A program made the position numbers and the translations under genes. The notes beneath the pieces were generated by a model that did no database searches, had not been told where the DNA came from, and saw only the letters and a list, made by a program, of their open reading frames with translations. A stretch of 64,000 bases of DNA from Streptomyces curacoi (lineage in GTDB: Bacteria > Actinomycetota > Actinomycetes > Streptomycetales > Streptomycetaceae): contig NZ_KQ947985.1 of assembly GCF_001513975.1 (NCBI RefSeq), positions 248,001 to 312,000 on the forward strand, written 5' to 3'. Shown in pieces: positions 55,167 through 64,000 of the stretch; the stretch's first letter is position 1; each line of letters opens with the position of its first letter.

Positions 55167-55200
55167 GAGGGTCCCCGGGTTGTACCGCCCGGGGACCCTC
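55167..55200 (+). terminator. hairpin after ino1
   Basis: GAGGGTCCCCGGG (55167-55179) pairs perfectly with CCCGGGGACCCTC (55188-55200), 13 pairs with an eight-base loop. It lies 64 bases after the ino1 stop and just before the MFS gene. Confidence 0.9.
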
Positions 55201-55222
55201 CCCATATGTGAGGCTGGGGCCC

Positions 55223-56485
55223 ATGTCCGTCGTACGCGACCTGCGGGTCCTGCTGCGCTTTGGGAACTTCCGACGCCTGCTCGCCGTACGCCTGCTCTCA
55301 CAGGGCGCCGACGGCGTCTACCAGACCGCGCTCGCCACGTACGTCGTCTTCTCCCCGGAGAAGCAGACCTCAGCCGCCGCGATCGCCTCCGCAATGGCGG
55401 TACTGCTCCTGCCGTACTCCCTGGTGGGCCCTTTCTCCGGCGTCCTGCTGGACCGCTGGCGCCGCCGTCAGGTCCTTCTGTACGGCGGTCTGCTGCGCAC
55501 CGTACTGGCCTCGGCGACGGCCGTCCTGATCCTCACCCCGGTCCCCGACTGGCTCTTCTACGTCTCCGCCCTGTGCGTCACCGCCGTCAACCGCTTCGTC
55601 CTGTCCGGCCTGTCCGCCGCACTGCCACGCGTGGTCGACGAGGAGCGGCTCGTGATCGCCAACTCCGTTTCCCCGACCGCAGGGACGCTCACCGCGATCG
55701 CAGGTGGCGGTCTGGCCTTTGTCGTACGGCTGGTGATCTCGGACTCCGACGCCGCCGTGGTGCTCCTGGCAGCCGTGCTCTATCTGTGCGCGGGCCTGGC
55801 GTCGCTGCGCATGTCACGGGAACTGCTGGGCCCCGACCTCGAGTTGGTGCAGCCACGCCTCGCGGCGGCCCTCTCCGGCACCGCGCGTGACCTGGTGGCA
55901 GGCGTACGGCATCTCGCCACGCCGCCGCGTCGACAGGCTGCCTGGGCGCTGTTCGCGATGACCCTGATGCGGTTCTGCTACGGCGCTTTGCTGGTGATGC
56001 TGCTGATGCTCTGCCGGTACGCCTTCTCCACGAACACCGAGGACGGACTCGCGCTGCTGGGCCTGGCGTTGGGGGTCTCCGGCGCCGGCTTCTTCGCGGC
56101 GGCCGTGGCGACCCCCTGGGCGGCGGGACGGTTCGGCGCCGGCCGCTGGATCGTCGCGTGTGCGGCGGCTGCCGCTGTCCTGGAGCCCGCCCTCGGCCTT
56201 CCGTTCGCCACAGCTCCCATGCTGGCCGCGGCGTTCGTCCTGGGCCTGACGACGCAGGGGGCGAAGATCGCGACGGACACGATCGTGCAGACGTCGGTCG
56301 AGGACGGCTTCCGCGGCCGGATCTTCTCCGTCTACGACGTGCTGTTCAACGTCGCCTTCGTCGGTGCCGCCGGAGTCGCCGCCCTGATACTGCCGCCGGA
56401 CGGCCGTTCGACGCCGCTTGTCGTCACAGTCGCCGTTATCTACGCAGCAGTTGCTGCGGCTATGGCCCGCTTTGAACGTCGGTGA
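55223..56485 (+). CDS. MFS transporter
   Basis: A 420-residue major facilitator with about 12 helices. FRRLLAVRLLSQGADGVYQT is helix 1, GPFSGVLLDRWRRRQVLLYG the loop between helices 2 and 3 with the D-R-x-x-R-R-motif, and GLTTQGAKIATDTIVQTSVE lies in the second half. It resembles the enterobactin-exporter/macrolide-efflux branch. The substrate is unknown. ATG 55223 is preferred over GTG 55208. The start is very close to the ino1 terminator, so some read-through might occur. Confidence 0.82.
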   Translation: MSVVRDLRVLLRFGNFRRLLAVRLLSQGADGVYQTALATYVVFSPEKQTSAAAIASAMAVLLLPYSLVGPFSGVLLDRWRRRQVLLYGGLLRTVLASATAVLILTPVPDWLFYVSALCVTAVNRFVLSGLSAALPRVVDEERLVIANSVSPTAGTLTAIAGGGLAFVVRLVISDSDAAVVLLAAVLYLCAGLASLRMSRELLGPDLELVQPRLAAALSGTARDLVAGVRHLATPPRRQAAWALFAMTLMRFCYGALLVMLLMLCRYAFSTNTEDGLALLGLALGVSGAGFFAAAVATPWAAGRFGAGRWIVACAAAAAVLEPALGLPFATAPMLAAAFVLGLTTQGAKIATDTIVQTSVEDGFRGRIFSVYDVLFNVAFVGAAGVAALILPPDGRSTPLVVTVAVIYAAVAAAMARFERR

Positions 56486-56610
56486 GTGTCACATCAGGGC
56501 TACAGAGGCAGTCCTGCCTACAGAGTTGTCAGTGGGGCCCGATAGCTTACGTGCGTCTTATATCGCGCATTGTTCGCGATCACGCATCCATGTTCTAGGG
56601 GGACCCCCAA

Positions 56611-57126
56611 GTGACAACTCCGCCGCCCCAGGGCAACCCGTTCGCCCAGGGCCAGAACCCGTACGCCCAGGGCCAGCAGCCCTACGGCCAGCCCCAGGGT
56701 CAGGCCCCGTACCCGCCCCAGGGTGGCTACCCGCAGCAGCCGGGACAGCCCGGGTTCCCCCAGCAGGGCGCGGCGCCGTACGCGCCGGTTCCGCCGGAGC
56801 GGCCGAAGCGTGGAATCAAGCAGTACCTGCGCATGGGCGCCATCGCTCTCGGCCTCATCTTCGTTGCCGTCGGTTGGTACATCGGGAACGACGACACCAA
56901 GAAGCTGGCTGTCGGCGACTGCCTGACCAACAACGGGACCGACACCTCCGTTGAGATCGAGCAGCTGGACTGCAGCGACGCCAAGGCCGACTACAAGGTG
57001 CTCAAGAAGGACGGCACCACGAGCGTGTCCACGCTCGCCTGCCAGTCGGTCAAGGGAACGACCGCTGCCATCGAGTGGACGGAAGGCAGCGACTCGTTCG
57101 TCCTCTGCCTGGGAGACAACAAGTAG
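56611..57126 (+). CDS. LppU/SCO3897-type membrane-anchored protein
   Basis: A 171-residue protein. The first 70 residues are Gln/Pro/Gly-rich with repeated NPYAQGQ and QQPYGQP units and face the cytosol. A single helix (MGAIALGLIFVAVGWYIG) leads to an outside domain of about 75 residues with four Cys (VGDCLTN, QLDCSDA, LACQSV and FVLCLGD) that likely form two disulfides. It belongs to the small actinobacterial family named after LppU and SCO3897; function unknown. GTG 56611 has AGGGGGA upstream. A parS palindrome follows. Confidence 0.85.
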   Translation: MTTPPPQGNPFAQGQNPYAQGQQPYGQPQGQAPYPPQGGYPQQPGQPGFPQQGAAPYAPVPPERPKRGIKQYLRMGAIALGLIFVAVGWYIGNDDTKKLAVGDCLTNNGTDTSVEIEQLDCSDAKADYKVLKKDGTTSVSTLACQSVKGTTAAIEWTEGSDSFVLCLGDNK

Positions 57127-57138
57127 AGCCTGCACATA

Positions 57139-57174
57139 CGAGGGGCGGTGTTTCACGTGAAACACCGCCCCTCG
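57139..57174. terminator. parS: 36-base perfect palindrome containing parS
   Basis: Exact parS at 57150-57163 flanked by 11 further symmetrical bases each side (CGAGGGGCGGT ... ACCGCCCCTCG). It lies 12 bases after the LppU-like stop and would form a strong RNA hairpin in either direction, so it probably combines ParB binding with termination. Confidence 0.87.
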
Positions 57175-57193
57175 GGCGTCCGGGCCCGGTCAT

Positions 57194-57207
57194 GTTTCAC
57201 GTGAAAC
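57194..57207. other. parS: parS site (exact)
   Basis: Exact GTTTCACGTGAAAC, extended to a 24-base palindrome (57189-57212), between the convergent LppU-like and CCA transferase genes. It is 44 bases centre to centre from the site at 57150. Confidence 0.95.
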
Positions 57208-57230
57208 ATGACCCCGCCCTCACAGCCGCC

Positions 57231-58673
57231 TCAGGCCTGTCCGGCCCACCACTCCTTGAGCGCCGCCACCGCCTCGTCGCGCTCCATCGGCCCGTTCTCC
57301 AGCCTCAGCTCCAGCATGTGCTTGTACGCGCGGCCGATGACCGGGCCAGGCCCGACGCCGAGGACCTCCATGATCTCGTTTCCGTCGAGGTCGGGGCGGA
57401 TGGCGTCCAGTTCCTCCTGCTCCTGGAGCTGGGCGATCCGCTGCTCCAGGCCGTCGTAGGCACGGGACAGCGCGGCCGCCTTGCGCTTGTTCCGCGTGGT
57501 GCAGTCCGAGCGCGTCAGCTTGTGGAGGCGGTCGAGGAGCGGCCCTGCGTCACGGACGTAACGGCGAACGGCGGAGTCCGTCCACTCTCCGGTGCCGTAT
57601 CCGTGGAAGCGCAGATGAAGCTCGACCAGACGAGAGACGTCCTTCACCAGCTCGTTGGAGTACTTGAGCGCCGCCATACGCTTCTTCGTCATCTTCGCGC
57701 CGACCACCTCGTGGTGGTGGAACGAGACCCGGCCATCCTTCTCGAAGCGACGGGTGCGCGGCTTGCCGATGTCGTGCAGCAGCGCGGCCAGCCGGAGGGT
57801 CAGATCCGGGCCGTCCTCCTCCAGCGCCATCGCCTGCTCCAGGACGATCAGCGTGTGCTCGTAGACATCCTTGTGCCGGTGGTGCTCGTCGCTCTCCAGC
57901 CGGAGGGCCGGCAGCTCGGGCAGCACATGCCCGGCAAGCCCGGTGTCGACGAGCAGCGTCAGGCCCTTGCGCGGGTGATCGGAGAGGACCAGCTTGTTCA
58001 GCTCGTCCCGCACCCGCTCCGCCGAGACGATCTCGATGCGGCCGGCCATCTCCTTCATGGCCGTCACCACCTCGGGAGCCACCTCGAAGTCGAGCTGTGC
58101 CGCGAAGCGCGCCGCCCGCATCATCCGCAGCGGGTCGTCCGAGAAGGACTCCTCCGGCGTACCCGGGGTCCGCAGCGCTCGCGCCGCGAGGTCCTCCAGT
58201 CCGCCGTGCGGATCGATGAACTCCTTCTCCGGCAGCGCGACGGCCATCGCGTTCACCGTGAAGTCGCGTCGGACGAGGTCCTCCTCGATGGAGTCGCCGT
58301 ACGAGACCTCGGGCTTGCGTGAGGTCCGGTCGTACGACTCCGACCGGTAGGTCGTGACCTCGATCTGGTAGCCGCCCTTCTGGGCCCCGACCGTGCCGAA
58401 GGCGATGCCGACCTCCCACACGGCGTCCGCCCACGGACGCACGATCTTCAGTACGTCCTCGGGGCGGGCGTCGGTCGTGAAGTCCAGGTCGTTGCCGAGC
58501 CGACCGAGCAGCGCATCCCGGACCGACCCGCCGACCAGGGCGAGTGAGAACCCGGCCTCCTGGAAGCGGCGGGCGAGGTCGTCGGCGACAGGCGCGACCC
58601 GCAGCAGTTCACTCACCGCGCGGTGCTGCACCTGGCTCAGGACACTGGGCTCTTCTTCGTTGGCGTTCGGCAC
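57231..58673 (-). CDS. cca: CCA tRNA nucleotidyltransferase
   Basis: A 480-residue class II nucleotidyltransferase that builds or repairs the CCA end of tRNA. The head domain has FSLALVGGSVRDALLGR and DLDFTTDARPEDV, giving the GGxVRD and DxD metal motifs, then EEDLVRRDFTVNAMA. MRAARFAAQLDFEV continues the body. LRLAALLHDIGKPRTRRF and FHHHEVVGAKM form an HD domain, which may add phosphatase activity as in E. coli. A polyA polymerase role cannot be fully excluded. GTG 58673 is the best start. Confidence 0.92.
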   Translation of the reverse strand: MPNANEEEPSVLSQVQHRAVSELLRVAPVADDLARRFQEAGFSLALVGGSVRDALLGRLGNDLDFTTDARPEDVLKIVRPWADAVWEVGIAFGTVGAQKGGYQIEVTTYRSESYDRTSRKPEVSYGDSIEEDLVRRDFTVNAMAVALPEKEFIDPHGGLEDLAARALRTPGTPEESFSDDPLRMMRAARFAAQLDFEVAPEVVTAMKEMAGRIEIVSAERVRDELNKLVLSDHPRKGLTLLVDTGLAGHVLPELPALRLESDEHHRHKDVYEHTLIVLEQAMALEEDGPDLTLRLAALLHDIGKPRTRRFEKDGRVSFHHHEVVGAKMTKKRMAALKYSNELVKDVSRLVELHLRFHGYGTGEWTDSAVRRYVRDAGPLLDRLHKLTRSDCTTRNKRKAAALSRAYDGLEQRIAQLQEQEELDAIRPDLDGNEIMEVLGVGPGPVIGRAYKHMLELRLENGPMERDEAVAALKEWWAGQA

Positions 58674-58942
58674 AACAGAAGAGGGTACGTGGCCCCGGCG
58701 ACCGTCAGCTCCTCCATTAAACGTGCACACTCCGCGCACAGACGGCTACGCCGATACGGGCACAAGGGCTGCCCTTGCGACGCACGGGAGCGCTCCTTCT
58801 TATACCCATACATAGGGGACAGGTCGACGGCTGGAGCCGATCTTGTGGCGCACTCCGCGGCACTTCCCCTCAGCGCGCATCGTTACCATGCGTGGACGCA
58901 CATTCCGACGACCACTGACGACGACAAGGGACGGACGAGCGC

Positions 58943-61348
58943 GTGGCCGAGGCGGCAGACTTCCAGGGAATGAGTCCCTCACCTGCCCGCCGGTGGCTGC
59001 GGCGCACCGGAGCTCTGCTCGCCGGGGCGCCTCTGCTGGCCGGCCTGCTCCAGCTGCCCACGGCCGCCCCCAGCCACGCCGCCGCGCAGGACTCCGTGAA
59101 GGCCGCCGGCTCGGACACGGTGGCCGTCGCCGTGGACTCGCTCACCCCCGCGGTCCCCGGTGAAGACGACACGCTGACCGTGTCCGGCACAGTGACCAAC
59201 AAGGGCAAGCAGGCGGTCACCGACGCGCAGGTGGACCTGCGCGTGGGCCCTCCCCTGAACAGGCGCTCCGACATCGACACGGTCGCCAAGCGCACGGACT
59301 ACCAGGAGGGCCTCGACGGAACCCCGGTGGGCGGGAAGTACGTCAAGGAGTTCTCCAAGCTCACCCCGGGCGTCACCCAGCGTTTCAGCATCTCCGTGCC
59401 GGTCGACAAGCTGGACCTCGGCGGCGACGGCATCTACCAGTTCGCCGTCTCCCTGTCCGGTGAGACGTCCGCGCAGCCGTGGGACCACGTGCTCGGCATC
59501 CAGCGGACGTTTCTGCCATGGCAGCCCGACGAGGCCGACACAAAGACCCGGACGACGGTTCTGTGGCCGCTCGTCTCCACCGCCCACATGACGGCGCAGA
59601 CGGGGTCGAACGAGTCGCAGACGCCGGTCTTCCATGACGACGACCTCGCCAAGGAGATCGCCCCGGGCGGCCGTCTGCAGCAGCTCGTGTCGCTGGGCAA
59701 GGAACTCGACGTCACCTGGGTGATCGACCCCGACCTGCTGGCCTCCGTGGACGCGATGACGGAGAACTACCGCATCCAGGGCGAGGGCGACACGACCACG
59801 GCGGGCACCCACCAGGCGGTCGCCAACCAGTGGCTGGCCGAGCTGCAGAAGGCGGTGCAGGACAAGGAGGTCGTCGCCCTGCCCTTCAGCGATCCCGACC
59901 TGGCTTCCCTGGCCCACAACGGCACGAACGTCAACGGTTCGCTGAGTCACCTCAAGGAGGCCACCGACGTCGCCAGCGACACGGTCGACTCGATCCTCCA
60001 TGTGAAGCCGACCACCGAGTTCGCCTGGCCCGTGAACGGCGCCGTCGACCCGTCCATCGTCAAGGTCGCCACCTCCGCCGGTGCGGACAAGGTGATCGCC
60101 CGCAGCGACAGCCTGGTGGAGACGGGCGGCCTCCCCTACACGCCGTCCGCGGCCCGCCCCATCGGCGGCGGCACGACGGCGGTCGTCGCCGACGCACGGC
60201 TGTCGACGCTCTTCGAGCGCAACCTGACCCGGGCATCGAGCTCGACGCTCGCTGTGCAGAGGTTCCTCGCGCAGAGCCTGGCCCTCAACCTCCAGGCAGA
60301 CAAGCAGCGCAGCATCGTCGTCGCCCCGCAGCGGATGCCGACGGCGAGCCAGGCCCGGACGATGGCCGAAGCAGTGACGGCCCTTCAGGGCAGCACGTGG
60401 TCCCAGTCCCAGGAACTCACGGCCGCGGCAACGGCCAAGCCCGACGCCGGCGCCACCACGAAGGTGCCGCCGGCGTCCAGGTACCCCTCGTCGCTGCGCA
60501 AGCAGGAGCTGCCGCGATCGGCCTTCGAGCAGATCGCGAGCACGCAGAACAAGCTCGACCACTTCAAGGTGATCCTCACCAACCAGTCGCGGGTGGTGAC
60601 GCCCTTCGGGCGGGCTATGAACCGCGAGATGTCCACCTCGTGGCGGGGCCGCTCCGCGGAGGCGGCCGACTACCGCAACAGTGTCGAGGCGTACATCGAC
60701 TCCCTGGCCAGCCAGGTCACGCTGATCGACAAGTCGGAGACCAAGCTCTCCGGACGCAGTGCCTTGATCCCGGTGACCGTGCAGAACAACCTGGTCCAGG
60801 GCGTCGAGCACCTGGTGCTGAGGCTCACCTCCACCAGCCCGAGGCGCCTCGAGATCGACGGCGAGGCCTTCTCCGAGCAGCGCGTCGCGGTCTCCGGCGG
60901 ACACAGCCAGACGGTGAAGTTCACCACGTCGGCTCAGGCCAACGGACAGGCCGAGGTGATCGCCCAGCTGTACACGGAGGACGGCCAGCCGTACGGCACG
61001 CCCGTCAGGTTCGACGTGAAGGTCACCGAGTTCACGGCCACCGTGATGCTGGTCATCGGCGGTGGGTTCCTCCTGCTCGTTCTCGCCGGATTCCGTATGT
61101 ACACGCAGCGCAAGCGGGCGGCGGCCCGTGAGGCCGGGGCGAACGGCTCCCAGGGGGCGGGCGAGGACGACGGCGACACGGAGAACCCGGAAGGCCCCGA
61201 GGACCGTCTCACGCCCGAGGACATCCTCGAGGAGGAGTCCGGCACCGGAACCCGGGCAGACGCTGGGGAGCAGCCGAGTGACCCTACACCGGACACCGCA
61301 GCGGAAAGCGCCGACCCGTCCGGCACGGGTGAGAGAGTGGACCGTTGA
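58943..61348 (+). CDS. large secreted, membrane-anchored DUF6049 protein
   Basis: An 801-residue protein. The signal sequence is RTGALLAGAPLLAGLLQLP with cleavage near SHAAAQ. The outside part of about 640 residues begins with a beta-rich domain (DDTLTVSGTVTNKGKQAVTD) and includes a TIM-barrel-like region around VTWVIDPDLLASVD. A helix near residue 700 (VMLVIGGGFLLLVLAGFRMY) anchors it, and an acidic tail of about 85 residues is cytosolic. It matches DUF6049, whose role is not known. GTG 58943 starts it; murJ follows 45 bases later, so a link to wall precursor export is likely. Confidence 0.85.
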   Translation: MAEAADFQGMSPSPARRWLRRTGALLAGAPLLAGLLQLPTAAPSHAAAQDSVKAAGSDTVAVAVDSLTPAVPGEDDTLTVSGTVTNKGKQAVTDAQVDLRVGPPLNRRSDIDTVAKRTDYQEGLDGTPVGGKYVKEFSKLTPGVTQRFSISVPVDKLDLGGDGIYQFAVSLSGETSAQPWDHVLGIQRTFLPWQPDEADTKTRTTVLWPLVSTAHMTAQTGSNESQTPVFHDDDLAKEIAPGGRLQQLVSLGKELDVTWVIDPDLLASVDAMTENYRIQGEGDTTTAGTHQAVANQWLAELQKAVQDKEVVALPFSDPDLASLAHNGTNVNGSLSHLKEATDVASDTVDSILHVKPTTEFAWPVNGAVDPSIVKVATSAGADKVIARSDSLVETGGLPYTPSAARPIGGGTTAVVADARLSTLFERNLTRASSSTLAVQRFLAQSLALNLQADKQRSIVVAPQRMPTASQARTMAEAVTALQGSTWSQSQELTAAATAKPDAGATTKVPPASRYPSSLRKQELPRSAFEQIASTQNKLDHFKVILTNQSRVVTPFGRAMNREMSTSWRGRSAEAADYRNSVEAYIDSLASQVTLIDKSETKLSGRSALIPVTVQNNLVQGVEHLVLRLTSTSPRRLEIDGEAFSEQRVAVSGGHSQTVKFTTSAQANGQAEVIAQLYTEDGQPYGTPVRFDVKVTEFTATVMLVIGGGFLLLVLAGFRMYTQRKRAAAREAGANGSQGAGEDDGDTENPEGPEDRLTPEDILEEESGTGTRADAGEQPSDPTPDTAAESADPSGTGERVDR

Positions 61349-61393
61349 GCGATGTCGTGGCCGGTGGGCCCGGGACGATGAGGTGGGGTAACC

Positions 61394-63634
61394 ATGAACG
61401 CGCCGTACGACGGTGACCGCGGCCAGGCCGCGGGCAGCTCGGGGCACCCCGAAGGCCCGCCGCCCGAGCACGGCCAGGTACCGCCGCAGCCGGCGGACAT
61501 GTACCTCCAGGACGCCTACGACCAGGACCCCTACCGGGCACAGGACCTCTCCGCCCAGGACCCGGTCGCCGAGGCGCTCTACGACCGTGCCGCCCACCCG
61601 CCGCCCCCTCCGGGCACGTACCAGCAGCAGCCGTTGTACGCCCAGCCTCCCCAGTCGCCGTACGCCCCCGACCCGAACGTGTGGGCCCAGACCCCGGCTC
61701 CCGAGCCGGACGGCGCGACCCAGTACCTGCCGTACGGCGACGACCCCCGGACGACCCAGTACGTGGGCGTCGACGACCTCGTCACGCACTCCGCCGAGGA
61801 GCGCCAAGGACACGACGCCTTCGCACACCTCTTCCGCGACCAGCAGCAGGGAAGCGGCCACCCCCAGTATCAGCCGCCGATGGTTCCGGGGCCTTCCCCG
61901 GCACCGGTCGAGGGCCAGTACCCGGCGCCGACGCCACCGCCCGCGGACGAGGCCCCTGCCGCGACACCCGCTCCCGCCCCGGCGGCTCCGGCGAAGAAGG
62001 GCGGACGGGGCGGCGGTCTGCTGAAGTCCAGCGCGGTGATGGCGGCGGGGACGATGGTCTCCCGCCTCACCGGGTTCATCCGGTCCGCGATGATCGTCTC
62101 GGCGCTCGGCCTCGGTCTGCTGGGCGAGTCCTTTCAGGTGGCGTACCAGCTGCCGACGATGATCTACATCCTGACCGTGGGCGGCGGCCTGAACTCCGTG
62201 TTCGTCCCTCAGCTCGTCCGCTCCATGAAGGAGGACGAGGACGGCGGTGAGGCGTACGCCAACCGGCTGCTGACCCTGGTCATGGTGATCCTCGGCGGCC
62301 TCACGGTGCTCGCCATGTTCGCCGCACCGCTGCTGGTCCGGGCGTTGTCGACCCCGCTGGCCAACAACCCCGCGGCCAACGACACCGCCGTCACCTTCAC
62401 CCGGTACTTCCTGCCCTCGATCTTCTTCATGGGCATCCACGTGGTGATGGGGCAGATCCTCAACGCCCGCGGCCGCTTCGGCGCGATGATGTGGACGCCG
62501 GTCCTGAACAACCTCGTGATCATCGTGACGCTCGGCGCGTTCCTGTGGGTGTACGGCACTGCCGAGCACTCCGGCATGAAGGTCACGAACATTCCGCCCG
62601 AGGGTCTTCGGCTGCTCGGCGTCGGCGTCCTGCTCGGCCTCGTCGTCCAGGCCCTGGCGATGATCCCCTATCTGCGCGAGACCGGGTTCAAGCTGCGGCT
62701 GCGCTTCGACTGGAGGGGCCACGGCCTGGGCAAGGCCGCGATGCTCGCCAAGTGGACGATCTTCTTCGTCCTGGCCAACCAGGCTGGCGCCCTCGTCGTG
62801 ACCCAGCTGGCCACCGCCGCGATCACGGACTCCGGCGGCATCGAGGGCATCGGCTACAGCGCCTACGCCAACGCCCAGCTCATCTGGGGCCTCCCGCAGG
62901 CCATCATCACCGTCTCCCTGATGGCCGCGCTGCTGCCCCGGATCTCCCGCTCGGCAGCAGAGGACGACACGGGCGCCGTGCGCGACGACATCTCCCAGGG
63001 CTTGCGCACCACAGCGGTCGCGATCGTGCCGCTCGCCTTCGGCTTCCTGTCGCTCGGCATCCCGATGTGCACGCTGATGTTCGGCTCCTCGGGCACCAGC
63101 GAGGCGACCAACATGGGCTACATGCTGATGGCCTTCGGGCTCGGCCTCATCCCGTACTCCGTGCAGTATGTGGTGCTGCGCGCGTTCTACGCCTACGAGG
63201 ACACCCGCACCCCCTTCTACAACACGGTCATCGTGGCAGCCGGAAACGCGGCCGCCTCCGCCGTCTGCTACTTGGTACTCCCGGCCCGCTGGGCCGTGGT
63301 CGGCATGGCCGCCTCTTACGGCCTGGCCTACGCGATCGGCGTGGGCGTCGCCTGGCGCCGGCTGCGCAAGAAGCTGGGCGGCGACCTCGACGGCACCCGG
63401 GTGCTGCGGACGTACGCCAGACTCGGTATCGCCTCGGTGCCCGCGGCGCTGCTGAGCGGTGCGGCCTGCTACGGGGTCTCCAAGACCCTCGGTCAGGGCG
63501 TGCTCGGCTCCTTCGCCGCCCTGCTGGCCGGCGGAGCCGTGCTGCTCGGGGTCTTCTTCGTCGCCGCCCGCCGGATGCGCATCGAGGAGCTGAACTCGCT
63601 GGTCGGCATGGTCCGCGGGCGTCTGGGTCGCTGA
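61394..63634 (+). CDS. murJ: MurJ/MviN lipid II flippase with long cytosolic leader
   Basis: A 746-residue membrane protein. Residues 1-205 are Pro/Gln/Tyr-rich and disordered. The core of 14 predicted helices starts KSSAVMAAGTMVSRLTGFIR, the MviN signature, and continues with SFQVAYQLPTMIYILTVGGG, where the Arg-rich face lines the lipid II cavity. It flips lipid II to the outer side for wall synthesis. In M. tuberculosis MviN is fused to a pseudokinase; here a separate kinase-like gene follows. Its leader may be a site for phosphorylation. Confidence 0.95.
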   Translation: MNAPYDGDRGQAAGSSGHPEGPPPEHGQVPPQPADMYLQDAYDQDPYRAQDLSAQDPVAEALYDRAAHPPPPPGTYQQQPLYAQPPQSPYAPDPNVWAQTPAPEPDGATQYLPYGDDPRTTQYVGVDDLVTHSAEERQGHDAFAHLFRDQQQGSGHPQYQPPMVPGPSPAPVEGQYPAPTPPPADEAPAATPAPAPAAPAKKGGRGGGLLKSSAVMAAGTMVSRLTGFIRSAMIVSALGLGLLGESFQVAYQLPTMIYILTVGGGLNSVFVPQLVRSMKEDEDGGEAYANRLLTLVMVILGGLTVLAMFAAPLLVRALSTPLANNPAANDTAVTFTRYFLPSIFFMGIHVVMGQILNARGRFGAMMWTPVLNNLVIIVTLGAFLWVYGTAEHSGMKVTNIPPEGLRLLGVGVLLGLVVQALAMIPYLRETGFKLRLRFDWRGHGLGKAAMLAKWTIFFVLANQAGALVVTQLATAAITDSGGIEGIGYSAYANAQLIWGLPQAIITVSLMAALLPRISRSAAEDDTGAVRDDISQGLRTTAVAIVPLAFGFLSLGIPMCTLMFGSSGTSEATNMGYMLMAFGLGLIPYSVQYVVLRAFYAYEDTRTPFYNTVIVAAGNAAASAVCYLVLPARWAVVGMAASYGLAYAIGVGVAWRRLRKKLGGDLDGTRVLRTYARLGIASVPAALLSGAACYGVSKTLGQGVLGSFAALLAGGAVLLGVFFVAARRMRIEELNSLVGMVRGRLGR

Positions 63635-63771
63635 GGCGGGGGTACGCGCACAACCATCGTCCGCCGCCGTGTGTCGTGCATAGCGGCGGACTGTGGGCAC
63701 AATTGGTTTCGGCGTCGGACGGCGCGCACTGAGTCGGACGGCGCGCAACGGATGGGGAGGCAGGAACGACG

Positions 63772-64000
63772 GTGGCGGAACGGAGCACGGCTGCCGTCGA
63801 CGTGGCAGACAACAGCGGCGACGAGTCGCTGACCGCTCAGGCGGACCAGTCCACGGCCGACGGGGTGGCCAAGAATCGGGAGCGGGACACGGACATCGAC
63901 GAGGCACAGGGGAGTGGCGGGACCGAAGGTCCCGGAAAGGCCTCACCGCCCGAGCTGCACAGCGGCCACAAGCTCGCCAGACGCTACCGGCTCGAGGAGT
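63772..64000 (+). CDS. kinase-like protein downstream of murJ (5' end only)
   Basis: The first 76 codons are present, from GTG 63772 with GGGGAGG upstream. The leader is acidic (VADNSGDESLTAQADQS and so on). It then reaches GHKLARRYRLEE, the start of a Ser/Thr protein kinase fold where YRLEE precedes the Gly-rich loop. The frame stays open to the window edge. In actinobacteria the gene after murJ codes for a kinase or pseudokinase that regulates MurJ; whether this one keeps catalytic residues is outside the window. Confidence 0.8.
   Translation, partial: MAERSTAAVDVADNSGDESLTAQADQSTADGVAKNRERDTDIDEAQGSGGTEGPGKASPPELHSGHKLARRYRLEE

Noticed and set aside
58979-63946. An open frame of more than 1,600 codons on the minus strand
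   Set aside because: It is antisense to the DUF6049 and murJ genes, is rich in Arg/Gly/His as expected for a GC-rich shadow frame, and has no domain pattern.

Overview
This is a high-GC actinobacterial chromosome segment, almost certainly from a Streptomyces. The evidence is third-position G/C codon use, the ssgA-ssgR sporulation pair, a rare TTA codon, a Rex-type operator before cydA, and many copies of the Streptomyces ParB site parS (GTTTCACGTGAAAC). Gene order matches, from memory, the S. coelicolor region around SCO3893-SCO3957, on one side of oriC. oriC, dnaA and dnaN are not in the window. Product names rest on motifs and family recognition, not on database searches.

Layout. 0-8 kb: the start of an ABC ATPase, an M24 peptidase-fold gene overlapping an EphD-like hydrolase/dehydrogenase fusion, a MerR regulator, the RNA 2'-phosphotransferase kptA behind a DnaA-box cluster, an F420-type oxidoreductase, a HAD phosphatase and a secreted M23 peptidase. 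8.5-14.7 kb: cydA-cydB-cydCD for cytochrome bd oxidase and its assembly exporter, under a Rex operator. 14.7-21.5 kb: a cyclophilin-like protein, an aminotransferase, a LacI regulator, a metallophosphoesterase, a membrane protein and a membrane-anchored Nudix-like protein. 21.6-25.7 kb: thiC with a TPP riboswitch whose internal extension carries two parS-like sequences, then a YibE/F membrane protein. 25.7-31.3 kb: ssgA-ssgR, small proteins, and a holin-like/ptpA/cystathionine gamma-lyase operon followed by a LysR gene with a TTA codon. 31.5-40.2 kb: accessory genes (Nudix, globin-reductase, HAD, two acetyltransferases, HbpS-like protein, MFS/MarR pair, serine hydrolase). 40.3-45.4 kb: dnaB and rpsF-ssb-rpsR-rplI, with a MATE transporter between them. 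45.7-64 kb: an envelope-centred block with FemX-like, alanine racemase-like, GT87-like, class A PBP, PadR-ino1, MFS, LppU-like, CCA transferase, DUF6049, MurJ and the start of a kinase-like gene.

Two layers lie over the genes. The first is replication and segregation: eleven exact and four degenerate parS sites, often paired and often between convergent genes or inside long palindromes, plus DnaA-box groups before kptA and next to dnaB. The second is a set of short tandem repeats that begin at or span stop codons (after kptA, the cyclophilin-like gene, the LacI gene, the YibE/F gene and the LysR gene), together with in-frame 18- and 21-base repeats inside two coding regions. I see no CRISPR array, insertion sequence, prophage, rRNA or tRNA gene.
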